DNA of 64,000 nucleotides from Salinispira pacifica (GCF_000507245.1 NC_023035.1:2209501-2273500), one strand, 5' to 3'. Shown: positions 1 to 9,036, counted from the stretch's first letter. Numbers and translations: made by a program. Notes: generated by a model not told the origin, from the letters alone.

Positions 1-1
1 G

Positions 2-652
2 GACTGCTTATGGACGGCGTTACGCAAGCGGGGAGTTCCCCGAAAGCTCTATGTCGATAACGGGGCATCATTTAAGGCGCACAGGCTCCAGTTGGGATGT
101 GCTTCGCTGGAAATCGGGCTGCGCTATGCACGGCCGTACCGTCCCCAGGGAAAGGGCAAGATTGAACGGTTCTTTCGTACCGTACGTAGCCAGTTTATCC
201 CCGAGCTGCCTGATGAACTTCCTCTGGATGAGATCAACCGGCTGTTTCACCACTACATTGAAAACGGTTATCACCAGAGGATCCATGGCGGTACGGGGCA
301 GAAGCCCCTGGAGCGTTACCTGCAGGATGCCCATGCCTTGCGAAAAGCGCCGGAGAACTTGCCTGAATACTTTCGAAAACGCGAGGAGCGAACGGTAAAC
401 AACGACCGTACAGTGAAACTCGATGGCCGTTTGTATGAAGCTCCTGCGGGGTTGCTGGGCATGAAAGTCGTCCTGCGGTTTGAGAATTACGACCGGATTG
501 AAGTCTTTCTCGACGATCAGTCCAAGGGATTCTTAAGAGATCTGGATCAGGGAGTGAACAGCCGCATTAAGCGGGACGGCACGGGTCCGGTCATGCCGTC
601 GGCTTCGGGGGGAGCTCTTTTTGAAAAGCTGGGCTCAAAGGCAGGTAGCTAA
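2..652 (+). CDS. DDE transposase, integrase-core type, 5' end outside window
   Basis: Catalytic subunit of a two-gene transposition module that would cut and join transposon ends. The window opens inside the gene: the frame is open from base 2 with no start codon, so the DNA-binding N-terminus and the first catalytic Asp lie upstream. Visible are YVDNGASF (second Asp of the DDE triad, near base 55) and GKGKIERFFRTVR (catalytic Glu, near base 160), followed by a C-terminal part with LDGRLYEAP. This order is that of retroviral-integrase-fold transposases (IS481, TniA/Tn7 relatives). The stop overlaps the next ATG (TAATG), so translational coupling with the ATPase is likely. The family is firm; the particular element is not recognised. 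Confidence 0.85.
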   Translation, partial: DCLWTALRKRGVPRKLYVDNGASFKAHRLQLGCASLEIGLRYARPYRPQGKGKIERFFRTVRSQFIPELPDELPLDEINRLFHHYIENGYHQRIHGGTGQKPLERYLQDAHALRKAPENLPEYFRKREERTVNNDRTVKLDGRLYEAPAGLLGMKVVLRFENYDRIEVFLDDQSKGFLRDLDQGVNSRIKRDGTGPVMPSASGGALFEKLGSKAGS

Positions 653-1458
653 TGGATACGCTGCGCCACCACTTTGGATTCCGGCACGACCCGTTTCCGC
701 AGAATGTAGCGGTAAAGGACCTGTATCCCCTGCCGGCATTGGAACCCCTGCGGCAGCGGGTGTTCTTTGCCCTGGAGCAGAAAGCCATTGCCGTCATCAC
801 CGGAGATGTGGGGTCGGGAAAGTCTACGTCATTGCGCTATGTCTCAAGCAAATGCCATTCGAGTGAGTATGAACTGATTACCATTGTCGGCGGGAACTTC
901 TCACCCATGGAACTGTACCGGCAGATCCTGCTCACTTTCGGCATGAGCTATATGTCGTTCCAGGTATCGATCATGATCTCGAAGATCCGGGAGCTTATTC
1001 TGGAAATTGCATCCCGCAATGTCATCCCGGTGCTGGTAATCGATGAGGCTCATCTGCTGAAACGGTCGGTGTTTACCCAGCTGCATACCCTTGCTCAGTT
1101 TGAATTCGATTCCAAGCCGGTCATGCCGATGATTCTCTGCGGTCAGGATTTCCTGCTCGATCATCTGATGGCTAACTCAGTTCGGCCTCTGGCGTCCCGG
1201 GTGCTGGGAAAGAATCATCTGGAGTCTATTAAGAAGGAGGTGATGGAGGATTACCTGAACCATCATATCACCTTGGCCGGTGGAGCAAAGAAAGTCTTCA
1301 GTGATGAGGCGATCTTTGCCATTCATCAGGGATCCGGTGGTCTCTTGCGAAAAGCCAACTCTCTGGCAAAAACGGCTCTCCTTGCCTGTGCCGGAGATGG
1401 CGGACAGACTGTTTCTGCAGAACACATTCGGGTCGCTTCCACTGAGATATTTATGTAG
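652..1458 (+). CDS. AAA+ ATPase of ExeA/TniB type, transposase partner
   Basis: 268-aa ATPase of the kind that pairs with integrase-core transposases and controls target choice or transposase activity. Walker A GDVGSGKST is at residues 51-59, Walker B LVIDEAH at about 128-134, and a sensor-like ILCGQD follows near 160. The opening HFGFRHDPFPQN is typical of ExeA-like ATPases. It overlaps the transposase stop by one base. An IS5-like element has inserted exactly at its stop codon: the codon is now TAG, and joining across the element restores ATG-TAA, so the protein is unchanged. A role in transposition is inferred from the neighbour; free-standing ExeA proteins of secretion systems share this domain. 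Confidence 0.85.
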   Translation: MDTLRHHFGFRHDPFPQNVAVKDLYPLPALEPLRQRVFFALEQKAIAVITGDVGSGKSTSLRYVSSKCHSSEYELITIVGGNFSPMELYRQILLTFGMSYMSFQVSIMISKIRELILEIASRNVIPVLVIDEAHLLKRSVFTQLHTLAQFEFDSKPVMPMILCGQDFLLDHLMANSVRPLASRVLGKNHLESIKKEVMEDYLNHHITLAGGAKKVFSDEAIFAIHQGSGGLLRKANSLAKTALLACAGDGGQTVSAEHIRVASTEIFM

Positions 1459-1475
1459 GGCCTCCTGAAAAAACC

Positions 1476-2947
1476 CTATGCTGCCATATTACCATACCCC
1501 AATACCACGGGGAAATGAGACTTCGTAATTTTTCGGCTGCGTAGCATAGCTATGATAAAGACGTAAAAAAGATCCTTCCGAATCTTTTCCATGTTCATCA
1601 CCAGCATGATCATGGCCACCTGCGATTCACTGGTCTCAGCAAGCTTTGTCATTAAACGACCCATTGAGTACCGTCGTTTTGCTCTGCCAAATGTCCCTTC
1701 GACAGCTATTCTATCCAGCTCATCCTGACGAGCCAGCTTCTTTCGTTCCCGATTTTCACCACGATCTTTCGGTGGACGACCAAGCGGCGGACCGGATAAT
1801 CTGATTCCCCGTTCCTTGCACCAATTCCGGTTGCCCCTGGTGCGGTAAATCTGATCGGCGTGTATTGATTCCGGATACACACCATATCTGTGCCTGTACT
1901 TTTCAGCCTGCATGACTAAATCACCAGACTCGTTGTATGGATCCCATGAACAGCGATCGATAAACATGTACCCGTCAATATTGGCGGATGAAATCTTCAT
2001 GCCGAACTCAACCGGGGTACCGGCTTTTCCCCTGACGATGGGTCGAATATGGGGTTGGGAGATACTCACAATCCGGCCCGATATTCGATGATCTTTGGAT
2101 TCATACATCAGTGCCTGCTGGCGAAAGACTTCCGAGATAACCAGCATATTCCGGTACTGTTTCCGTGACAGGCTTTTCAAACCGACACCTGCTGCTAATT
2201 GCTCTATATGCCGGAGATTACGGCGTATGTACCCCAGCTGCTTGCGTATTGCCTTGCGCATCTTGTTCTTGCTTGCTCTGCGCTTTTTGATGACCGCCAA
2301 AAAATCCTTTCGCGCTTTCTGCCGGTAGGTTCGGGGTTTTGTCGCCCCCTTGGCCCGTTTTGCGTGAAGAACGTCTATGATGGTTTCCAGTTTTTCCCGG
2401 CTCTCGTTTAAAATCGAAAGATCGGTGGGATATCGAATATCACCGGGTACGCAGGTGGCATCAATCAGAAGCTTTCCGTTGTTTTCTACCTCAGGATTTT
2501 CTTCTTTTTCAGCTTCCGTATCATCTTCAGTTTTTTTTTACGTTCTTCGGCAATAATCAATTCATTTGCGTGAGTGATCATGTCCATGCTGATTCGCTTT
2601 CTGAAATGGACCATCATTGATGGATCAAAAGGAGCCTCATCTTGGTACCCCTGCATTCCGATGAGATATTGCAGGTAAGGCGTCTCACGAATCTGCTCCA
2701 CGGTTTCCTCATCTGTAATTCCTAATTTTTCCTTTATAATCAGGGCACCCAATGCTGTACGGAAACGGATCGCCGGAGCGCCTTGCCCGCTTTCGATAGC
2801 AAACTGTGAGGCGTATTCTGCTTCTAAATCTTCCCAGGGAATTAAATCAGCAAGCTGAACCCAGCGGTTATTGGGGTTCAGTTTGCCTCCAAATGGGAGA
2901 TAGAAATCTTCAAATGAAAGCTGCGTTTTGTCCTCAGTTCTATACAT
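1476..2947 (-). CDS. IS5-family transposase in two frames joined at an A9 slippage tract
   Basis: DDE transposase of the IS5-like element. Frame 1 begins at MYRTEDKTQLSFEDFY (base 2947) after a GGAGGG ribosome site and encodes the N-terminal DUF772-like domain. It runs into nine A residues (minus strand; plus 2531-2539), after which frame 1 ends at 2486. The -1 frame continues as KTEDDTEAEKE and contains the catalytic part: first Asp in LLIDATCVPG (near 2475), second Asp in SIHADQIYRT (near 1860), and Glu in AVEGTFGRAKRR (near 1690). No stop interrupts the -1 frame between the tract and 1476. The A9 run could work by programmed slippage, as in other IS elements, or be a mutation. Confidence 0.8.
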
Positions 2948-3046
2948 AATCCCTCCCGCCAAGAAAACAGGTGCAAGGGTTTTTGCCTGGTTTTCGCAAA
3001 AACCGTGCACTTCATAGTAAGCCTTCCACAAACCCATTCAACGAAC

Positions 3047-4771
3047 TTAGTCGAATCCCCATTTGATTCCGATCTCAGATGCATACTCCCTCAGATTGGG
3101 GGCGGGAATCAGGTTTTGCCAGGGCATAGCGTGTTCGCCAAAGTGCTGGTAGCAGCGAAATAGAAAGAGCAGGTAGTGCATCGGTTCCAGATGATTTGCT
3201 TTGGCCGATTCAATAAGGGTATACAAGGCGGCGGAGGTTTTTGCACCGTGACTTTCAGTATTAAACAGCCACGCTTTGCGTCCCACCACAAACGGGCGAA
3301 TCGCGTTTTCCGCCCGGTTGTTGTCTATGGGGACCGACGGATTATAAAGGTAGATTTCCAGTCGATCGATGAGGTTAACCGAATATGAAACGGCTCTGCC
3401 CAATGCACTCTTGGGAGGAATCCGCTTCCCCTCTTCATACAGCCAGAGGCGAAATGAATCGAACACCGGTTTTGCCCGGTTCTGACGTATGGACAGTATC
3501 TGTTCGCTATCCAGTCCGGATGCATCTTTTTCAATAGCATACAGTTCCCGAATCATCTTCATCGCTTCCTGTGCCTGAGGATTTCGCCGATCCCCCTTGA
3601 GTACGTCATTGAATTTCCGTCTGACATGGGCAAAACAAGCAGCAAGTGTTATCGGCAGATCACTGACCGCAGCCGGGTATGTACCGTAGCCATCACACAT
3701 GAGGGTCCCCGAGAAATTGCCTATCAGTTGCCGTGCCGCATTGGCACCGCGACTGCCGTCTTCATACAAGAATCGAACCAAACGGTGGCCGGCACGCTCG
3801 CCGGCTGCCACCCACATATATGAAGTCCCGTCCTTTTTTATCCCATTGTCCTTCAAGACCCGCAACCGCGTTTCATCGGCGCAGACGACCGGGTAGCGCT
3901 GGAGCTCTGAACCGATCAGATCCACCAGCGGAGCAAAGACATCCGCTGTACGGCTTGCTGCCCGTGCCATGGTCTGCTGGGATATACTGATCCCGCTTCG
4001 TTGCAGCACCCGCTCCTGGCGGTAAAACGGCAGTCCATCGCAATACTTTGATGCAACCACCTGAGCGATAACCGTATCTCCCATGATCGATTTCGGGTAT
4101 ACGGCGGCAGGAGCAGCTGCAGCCTCGACCCCGCAGTTTCCGCAGCTACAGGCATAGGTCTTGCGAACGATCCGCTTTACATAGAATTCGATGGGTTTCA
4201 TCTCAAGCTGCTCGCTTACCTCTTTCCCAATGAGCTGCTTTTCCCGGCCGCACTCACTGCAGATCTTTTGATCCTCAGCGATATCGAGTATTGTCGTTTC
4301 CCGTTCGAGGTCATCTGGTAATCGCTCCCGCTTTCCCCGGGAGGCGGTCTTCTTCTGGTTTTGCGACGGTTTTGAGGTAGATTGAGGCACATCTTCCTCA
4401 AGAGGGTTTTCAGATTGTGGTTGTACCATAAGCATTTCAGCTTCGGTAAAGAGATGAGCGGTTTCCAGTTCGGTAGGCTTCCATTTTTCACTGGACTTAC
4501 CGTATCTACGGGCAAGTTCGATGCGAAGCTTTTCCTCCAGGACCGCCATCTCTTCCCGTGCTTGAGCCATCTCTTCCCGCGTTTGGGCCAGCAGCTTCCT
4601 CGTGAGGATATGTTCTTGCTGTTCCCGGCTGAGCAGGGTGTGAACTGTCGTCAGATCGCGGTTCTGTGAAGCAAGAGCCGTTTCAAGTTGATCGGCTGCG
4701 TCAAGCACAGAGGAATCGTGGGCGCTTGCGCCGTGTGTCCTGATAATCTGTAACAGATCGCGGGCTTCCAT
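3047..4771 (-). CDS. tnpC: IS66 transposase TnpC
   Basis: 574-aa DDE transposase of the IS66 element. Order of parts: an N-terminal coiled coil rich in Glu and Arg (residues 20-100), the zinc-binding segment CSECGREKQ plus CSCGNCG (about 175-225), then the catalytic core with VCADETRLR (first Asp, near 298), MCDGYGTYPA (second Asp, near 355), and the C-terminal IDNNRAENAIRPFVVGRKAW (catalytic Glu, near 490). The length is normal for the family. No clear ribosome site precedes the ATG at 4771; 39 bp separate it from tnpB. Confidence 0.95.
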   Translation of the reverse strand: MEARDLLQIIRTHGASAHDSSVLDAADQLETALASQNRDLTTVHTLLSREQQEHILTRKLLAQTREEMAQAREEMAVLEEKLRIELARRYGKSSEKWKPTELETAHLFTEAEMLMVQPQSENPLEEDVPQSTSKPSQNQKKTASRGKRERLPDDLERETTILDIAEDQKICSECGREKQLIGKEVSEQLEMKPIEFYVKRIVRKTYACSCGNCGVEAAAAPAAVYPKSIMGDTVIAQVVASKYCDGLPFYRQERVLQRSGISISQQTMARAASRTADVFAPLVDLIGSELQRYPVVCADETRLRVLKDNGIKKDGTSYMWVAAGERAGHRLVRFLYEDGSRGANAARQLIGNFSGTLMCDGYGTYPAAVSDLPITLAACFAHVRRKFNDVLKGDRRNPQAQEAMKMIRELYAIEKDASGLDSEQILSIRQNRAKPVFDSFRLWLYEEGKRIPPKSALGRAVSYSVNLIDRLEIYLYNPSVPIDNNRAENAIRPFVVGRKAWLFNTESHGAKTSAALYTLIESAKANHLEPMHYLLFLFRCYQHFGEHAMPWQNLIPAPNLREYASEIGIKWGFD

Positions 4772-4810
4772 ACCGAGAGACTAGCATGGCTGCTTTTAAA
4801 GGTGCAAGAG

Positions 4811-5152
4811 TTAGTACCGGCGAACCGGATGAGCGCGTTCCCAGTCAAGGCCCAATAACAGCCAGCCCAACTGCTCGCCGCTGACTGCCCGGGCTTCCTG
4901 CGGTGTTTGGGGCCACCGGAACTTATCCACTTCAAGCCGTTTGTACCACAGCCCGTAGCCATTGCGATCCCAATACAGGATCTTGATAATATCCCGACGC
5001 CGACCGCAGAACACGAAGTACTGCCCGCTCATGGGATCCAGCGCCAGCTGATGGGCGACAATTCCCGACAGCCCGTTAACAGCTTTTCTCATGTCGGTTT
5101 TCCCGGGAATCAGCCATACCCGTGCAGCAGGATCAAGGTGAAACATCTTCAC
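4811..5152 (-). CDS. tnpB: IS66 accessory protein TnpB
   Basis: 113-aa IS66 Orf2 family protein. The family signature PGKTDMRKAVNGLSG is near residues 16-30, followed by YFVFCGRRRD and KILYWDRNGYGLWYKRLE. It is required together with TnpA and TnpC for transposition in studied IS66 elements, but its biochemical role is not established. The start overlaps the tnpA stop by 4 bp (ATGA type), indicating translational coupling. Confidence 0.95.
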   Translation of the reverse strand: MKMFHLDPAARVWLIPGKTDMRKAVNGLSGIVAHQLALDPMSGQYFVFCGRRRDIIKILYWDRNGYGLWYKRLEVDKFRWPQTPQEARAVSGEQLGWLLLGLDWERAHPVRRY

Positions 5153-5499
5153 TCCCCCTGGCAGGCTGCCGCAATTCTCGTCAGCCGGGAAAGAGAAATC
5201 CGGCCTCGAACATGAACCCGGCTATCGCTGCCGGGCACGTCCATGTACAATCCCTCTGTGTATAGTTCGTATTCTTCCATTCTGCCCAGTGTCCGAAGGT
5301 CGCCCAGACTGGGAAGTTCGACACACTGAAGTTCTTCCGGTTCCTGAACTGCGGGACCGTTCAGCTTTCGATCCCAATAGCCAAAGGCTGAATAGGATAT
5401 ATCGTTTTCCTGACAGAATGACTTTCGACTGGAGGTGTCGCTTGAATAAAACTCTTCAACCAGTTCTCGCCATTGCTCGGCGCTGTGCATCGTACTCAT
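5149..5499 (-). CDS. tnpA: IS66 accessory protein TnpA
   Basis: Small helix-turn-helix protein, first gene of the IS66 operon. The start at 5499 (MSTMHSAEQW) is chosen because AAGGAG lies 8 bases upstream; an upstream in-frame codon at 5520 has no such site. Residues 10-45 (SAEQWRELVEEFYSS, then SFCQENDISYSAFGYW) match the HTH of IS66 Orf1 proteins. Overlaps tnpB by 4 bp. Confidence 0.9.
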   Translation of the reverse strand: MSTMHSAEQWRELVEEFYSSDTSSRKSFCQENDISYSAFGYWDRKLNGPAVQEPEELQCVELPSLGDLRTLGRMEEYELYTEGLYMDVPGSDSRVHVRGRISLSRLTRIAAACQGE

Positions 5500-5648
5500 A
5501 TAATTTCTCCTTGAGCACAATATTGTAGTGATTACTCAGTTTGTCTGTATGGGATTGTGGAGGGCTTACACTTCATACACAAATCCTAGCAGTATTTCAT
5601 TTATATGTATAGGGTTAAGGTTTTTTCAGGAGGCCCTATGTAAATGCT

Positions 5649-5674
5649 ACCCCTGCCGCACAGCGGCAGGGGGT
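5649..5674. terminator. Strong GC hairpin after the transposition module
   Basis: An 11-bp nearly perfect stem (ACCCCTGCCGC with GCGGCAGGGG) around a 3-base ACA loop, 7 bases beyond the IS5-like element. Before that insertion it lay just after the ExeA-type ATPase gene, so it probably ended that operon or marked the transposon end. No run of T follows directly, so intrinsic termination is uncertain. Confidence 0.5.
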
Positions 5675-5733
5675 GCCCTTCGTCAGTTTTACTTGTAAAA
5701 TTGTTTGTCTGTACGTGCGAGGGTTAGGCTAAT

Positions 5734-6468
5734 TTAATGTGCGAAGCTACAGTTCTCGAAAATGTCAGATGCGATCCCGATATTGCGGCAGTGTTTCTTA
5801 ATATCAGTCAGGATTTCCGGCAGATGACCGGATTCATTGATATCACCATAGGCGCGGGCCCATACAATAACCTGATTTTTGTCATCAACTGCAGCGATTC
5901 CATTGTAGCCTTGAATGACCCCATGGGAACTGACCATTTTTGCACTCTCATTGTCAGTGAGATTACTCTTCACCGGTTTGCCTGAGGCACCGAGCCTGTC
6001 ATCGTTCTCTTCCAGCCAGCGGGTGATTTTCTCTGCCTTGGCTTCCAATTTTTTGATCGCTGCAATTTCCTTATCCTGATTGTCAGTTCCTGTTTTCTGA
6101 GCATGCTCATGTTGATGTTTTTCAACCAGGTAGGCGATGGATTTCCTGATGCTTTCGACTTTCTTCAGCAGCTGTGCCTTGGTCCCGCTCCATTCCTTGG
6201 AACAGTTTGATGAGATCTTGCAGCCATCGATAGCAAACATCTCCTTGCCGATGAGGTTTTCTGAATAACAGATGGCAAGCACCTTGGTGAACAATTCGAC
6301 ACATTCTCTATCCATAGATGCAATAAAATCTAAGTCTTCTTCGGATATACTTATTATATAGCGTCCATTTTTATAAAGTGCTTTCCTAAATATCATTTCA
6401 ATATCAGGATCAAGAAGTAATAAGCCATTTATTAAATTTAAATCATTCTCTTCTAATACAATCTTCAT
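5734..6468 (-). pseudogene. Chimeric ORF: short cassette protein fused to a transposase fragment
   Basis: Residues 1 to about 48 (MKIVLEENDLNLING, then ISISEEDLDF) look like a small protein encoded 11 bp after the RelE-type toxin and in the same direction. From IASMDRECVELFTKVL onward the sequence is a diverged internal piece of the same transposase family as the three 509-aa copies further on (shared ENLIGKEMFAIDGCKISSN and SHGVIQGYNGIAAVDDKNQ). It lacks that transposase's first ~110 residues and everything after GIASDI. The frame is open across the junction. I read it as the remains of an insertion that truncated the small gene and probably removed the distal end of the cassette array. A functional product is unlikely. 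Confidence 0.7.
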
Positions 6469-6793
6469 AGCTAATAATCCTATCGTAGATGACGTTTCAT
6501 AAGAATTTCTTCAATATTTCTTCGGCCATCAATTACCGCAAGGATATATACTTTATTGTCTTCGATTTTATACATTACGCGCCAAGGTCCAATTATTAAT
6601 TCCCGATACTTATATATATTTTGCTTTTGTAGTTCAGGAATGATCCGACCCCGATCGGGAAAAGAATCTAATTTTGATGCAGCAGCTTTGATTTTTTCAT
6701 ACTGTTTTATGGCAATATCAATTGATTCAATCGAAATATATTCAATTATTTCTTCTAAATCTTCAACTGCAGTTTTTGTCCAGAATATTTTAT

Positions 6794-8672
6794 GACTCCC
6801 CTGAAAAAAGGTAGGGAATTCCCAAAATTTTGTTGATAGGGTAAAATTCCGCATCGGGGGGAGCGGATGTTTCGAAAGAACGAAGGACATAAGCAGCAGA
6901 GAATGTTTACATCGGTGGACCAACTTCCTGAGACTGCAAGAAAACACCTTGAACAGTCCTGGGCACAGGTTTTCTACCATGAATATTTCTGCAGGATTAA
7001 CGAGGAGGTCTTCTCCGTTCTCTACAGTGATAAGCATTCACGGCCCAACACGCCTATCAATATTCTGGTAGGCTTTGAAACCCTCAAATCCGGATTCGGC
7101 TTAAGTGACGAGCGACTCTATGATCATTTCATGTTTGATCTGAAGTTCCGCTACGCCCTGGGCTTGAAGGACTTTGACGAAGGAAACTTTGAGCTGCGTA
7201 CTATCTACAACTTCCGCTCAGCGGTGAGTGCCTATGAAGAGGAACACAGGGTTAATCTGATTCACAAGGCAAGTGAACAGATAACCGACGAGCAATTGAA
7301 ACAGTTTCAGATAAAAACCGGCCTACAGCGGATGGATTCAACCATGGTGCAGAGTAACATCCGCAAGATGAGCCGTCTGCAGCTGTTGGTAGAAATCATC
7401 CATCGCTTTTACCGTATGCTCAGTGAAGAAGAACAGAAAGCGTATGAGCAGCTGTTTGCCAGGTATGTGAAAGAAGACTCCCTGCACTATTGCTGCCGGG
7501 TGAAACGGGACGAGATGGACGGGCGACTTGAGCAGCTTGGAAAAGATCTATCGACTATGCTGGAATGTTTTGAAGACGTGCACGGAGATGAAAAAGCGTA
7601 CCAGCAGGCCTTCAGGGTTTTTGGTGAACACTTTCGTTTTGAACAGGAATCTATCGTTGTGCGAGAAAGTAAAGAACTCGGTGGTAGCACCTTGCAGTCT
7701 CCTGATGATGAAGAGGCCACCTTCAGGACGAAAAGCAGAGAAAGCTCCCGGGGGTATGGTGCAAATATCACGGAAACTTGCGATGAAGATAATAATCTCC
7801 AACTCATCAGCAGGGTAAGTGTGGCGCCAAACATAACCGATGACCAGCAATTTCTGGCCGAAGATATTGAGAACCTGAAAGAGCGGGAGGGAATCGATGA
7901 AGTGTATACCGATGCGGGGTATACGGGAGAGGCGGCAGCCAAGGCAACAGCAACATATCAGGTAAGCCAGCACGTGAGTGCCATCAAGGGAAGGAAAAAA
8001 GAGAAGACGAGAGTGGGCCTGGAAGATTTCACCGTCACTCGAACCAGTGAAGGAAAGGTGACTGCTATCATCTGTCCAAATGGCCAGGGCGGGGAGCTGC
8101 GGGAAAGTAAAAAAGCAGCAGACCGCTATACCGCCGGGTTTTCTGCCGACGGCTGTCAGGCTTGCCCCTTTGTCAACCAGTGCCCGGCAAAGCGGCTGAA
8201 AAAGCGACCAAGTTATGTTCTTCATTTTACTGCGACCGATTTGCGGGTTGCCGCCACCAGGAAGCAGGTAGCAGAAACAGGAAAAGAGATTACCAATAAG
8301 CGGGCATCAATAGAGAGTACCGTTCGAAGTGTTATTCACCCCTTTGGTGGCCATCTCTGTAAACTACCAGTGCGGGGCAGGCATCGGGTTACCACCATGA
8401 TGGTCTTGAGTGCCATGATGGTTAACATTCGCAGAATCAGGGGATACCTGTTTCCCGAAGATGGGTCAAAACCAATTCCGGATGGATATGCACTCTGTTA
8501 GAAGCGAAAAGGGGAAAGGGAAAGCCCTTCGGGGTGGGGGTACAGATAAATAGCCGGTAAAGAAAGTGGCGGGGGCCCTCCCATAGGGTTATCTCCCCCT
8601 ATGGGGCTGGATTCCCCGACCAATTTTTCCGGGTTTTTTTGAATTTACCATCAAGCTTTTTTCAGGGGAGTC
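6794..8672 (+). mobile_element. IS1182-like insertion sequence, copy 1 (1879 bp)
   Basis: The ends are perfect 17-bp inverted repeats (GACTCCCCTGAAAAAAG and complement). The flanking 6-bp duplication is TTTTAT (6788-6793 and 8673-8678). It carries one transposase gene. A second copy, with the same length, ends and 544-aa protein, lies at 25112-26990, so both insertions are recent. Both copies disrupt cassette genes of toxin type. Confidence 0.95.
6867..8501 (+). CDS. IS1182-family transposase (544 aa), copy 1
   Basis: DDE transposase with an N-terminal DUF772-type domain (FEVLYSDKHSRPN-like segment: VFSVLYSDKHSRPNTPINI, residues 44-62; then ALGLKDFDEGNFELRTIYNF). Catalytic segments are RMDSTMVQSNIRK (first Asp, near 155) and EVYTDAGYTGE (second Asp, near 345). 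A Cys cluster CQACPFVNQCP (near 430) is followed by the C-terminal Glu region SIESTVRSVIHPFGGH. GGGGAG lies just before the ATG. The gene is complete, so the element can probably move. Confidence 0.9.
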   Translation: MFRKNEGHKQQRMFTSVDQLPETARKHLEQSWAQVFYHEYFCRINEEVFSVLYSDKHSRPNTPINILVGFETLKSGFGLSDERLYDHFMFDLKFRYALGLKDFDEGNFELRTIYNFRSAVSAYEEEHRVNLIHKASEQITDEQLKQFQIKTGLQRMDSTMVQSNIRKMSRLQLLVEIIHRFYRMLSEEEQKAYEQLFARYVKEDSLHYCCRVKRDEMDGRLEQLGKDLSTMLECFEDVHGDEKAYQQAFRVFGEHFRFEQESIVVRESKELGGSTLQSPDDEEATFRTKSRESSRGYGANITETCDEDNNLQLISRVSVAPNITDDQQFLAEDIENLKEREGIDEVYTDAGYTGEAAAKATATYQVSQHVSAIKGRKKEKTRVGLEDFTVTRTSEGKVTAIICPNGQGGELRESKKAADRYTAGFSADGCQACPFVNQCPAKRLKKRPSYVLHFTATDLRVAATRKQVAETGKEITNKRASIESTVRSVIHPFGGHLCKLPVRGRHRVTTMMVLSAMMVNIRRIRGYLFPEDGSKPIPDGYALC

Positions 8673-8688
8673 TTTTATGCTCAGCCAT

Positions 8689-8973
8689 TTAGTTTTTCTT
8701 TTTTTTATTCAATTTTGATTCAATTTTTTGAAAAACATCATCCTGTGGGATGACATCACCCTCCCCTATGGATTTTTCGCTTTCAGTGAGCATTTTGAGA
8801 ATTCCTAAGCTGTTTCGCATTTCCTGGTAAGATTCTGTATCTAATAATACCGCTTTAGCTTCACCGTTTTGTGTAATCACTATTGGATTGTGGGTTTCAT
8901 TAACACGCTTAAGCATATCCGCAGCGTTCGTTTTTATGTATGAAATAGGTTTAATATCATCTTTCAAATTCAT
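8689..8973 (-). CDS. Phd/YefM-type antitoxin
   Basis: 94-aa antitoxin, first gene of a toxin-antitoxin cassette. The N-terminus follows the Phd/YefM pattern: ISYIKTNAADMLKRVNETHNPIVIT, split here as ISYIKTNAAD and the PIVITQNGEAKAVLLD strand pair, residues 8-48. The C-terminal half (KMLTESEKSIGEG onward) is charged and would wrap the toxin. Its stop codon abuts the toxin ATG. Family members bind their own promoter as dimers. The partner toxin is split by an insertion sequence, so the antitoxin is now orphaned at this locus. Confidence 0.9.
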   Translation of the reverse strand: MNLKDDIKPISYIKTNAADMLKRVNETHNPIVITQNGEAKAVLLDTESYQEMRNSLGILKMLTESEKSIGEGDVIPQDDVFQKIESKLNKKKKN

Positions 8974-9036
8974 TGATTTGCCCCTCAGTACTAATATGTT
9001 ACTTTATTTGGACTTATTAGTCAATCTGAATTATTC

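Larger units (their letters stand above)
3017..5569 (-). mobile_element. Complete IS66-family insertion sequence with 8-bp target duplication
   Basis: The inverted ends are GTAAGCCTTCCACAAACCCA at 3017 and, on the other strand, GTAAGCCCTCCACAATCCCA ending at 5569. The GTAA start is characteristic of IS66. Flanks are the perfect 8-bp duplication ACTTCATA (3009-3016 and 5570-5577), the duplication length known for this family. Length is 2553 bp, with the tnpA-tnpB-tnpC order expected for IS66. All parts look intact, so the element may still be active. It is inserted in the leader of the IS5-like element. Confidence 0.97.
1458..5636 (-). mobile_element. IS5-like insertion sequence, interrupted by a nested IS66 element
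   Basis: The ends are inverted repeats: GGGCCTCCTGAAAAAACC at 1458 and its complement ending at 5636. Outside them lies the 6-bp direct repeat TATGTA (1452-1457 and 5637-5642), read as the target duplication. Removing the IS66 element and its 8-bp duplication leaves about 1.62 kb, a normal size for an IS5-like element. The transposase is read on the minus strand. A TATACAT -10-like box lies just inside the 5610-5636 end, so the IS66 insertion now separates the element's own promoter region from its transposase. Confidence 0.85.
6480..8688 (-). pseudogene. RelE/ParE-type toxin gene split by an IS1182-like element
   Basis: The toxin reading frame starts with ATG at 8688, directly after the antitoxin stop, encodes MAEHK, and is then interrupted by the element at 6794-8672. 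It resumes at 6793 and ends at 6480. Joining across the 6-bp duplication gives MAEHKIFWTKTAVEDLEEI followed by YRELIIGPWRVMYKIEDNKVYI and IDGRR, a RelE/ParE fold of about 105 aa. Such toxins are mRNA interferases or gyrase poisons; the subtype is not decided. The insertion at codon 5-6 removes the toxin while its antitoxin remains intact. Confidence 0.85.

Noticed and set aside
5690-5735. Further attC-like core GTTAGGC near 5711
   Set aside because: A single canonical core without a paired arm or partner site; could be chance or the end of the upstream transposon.
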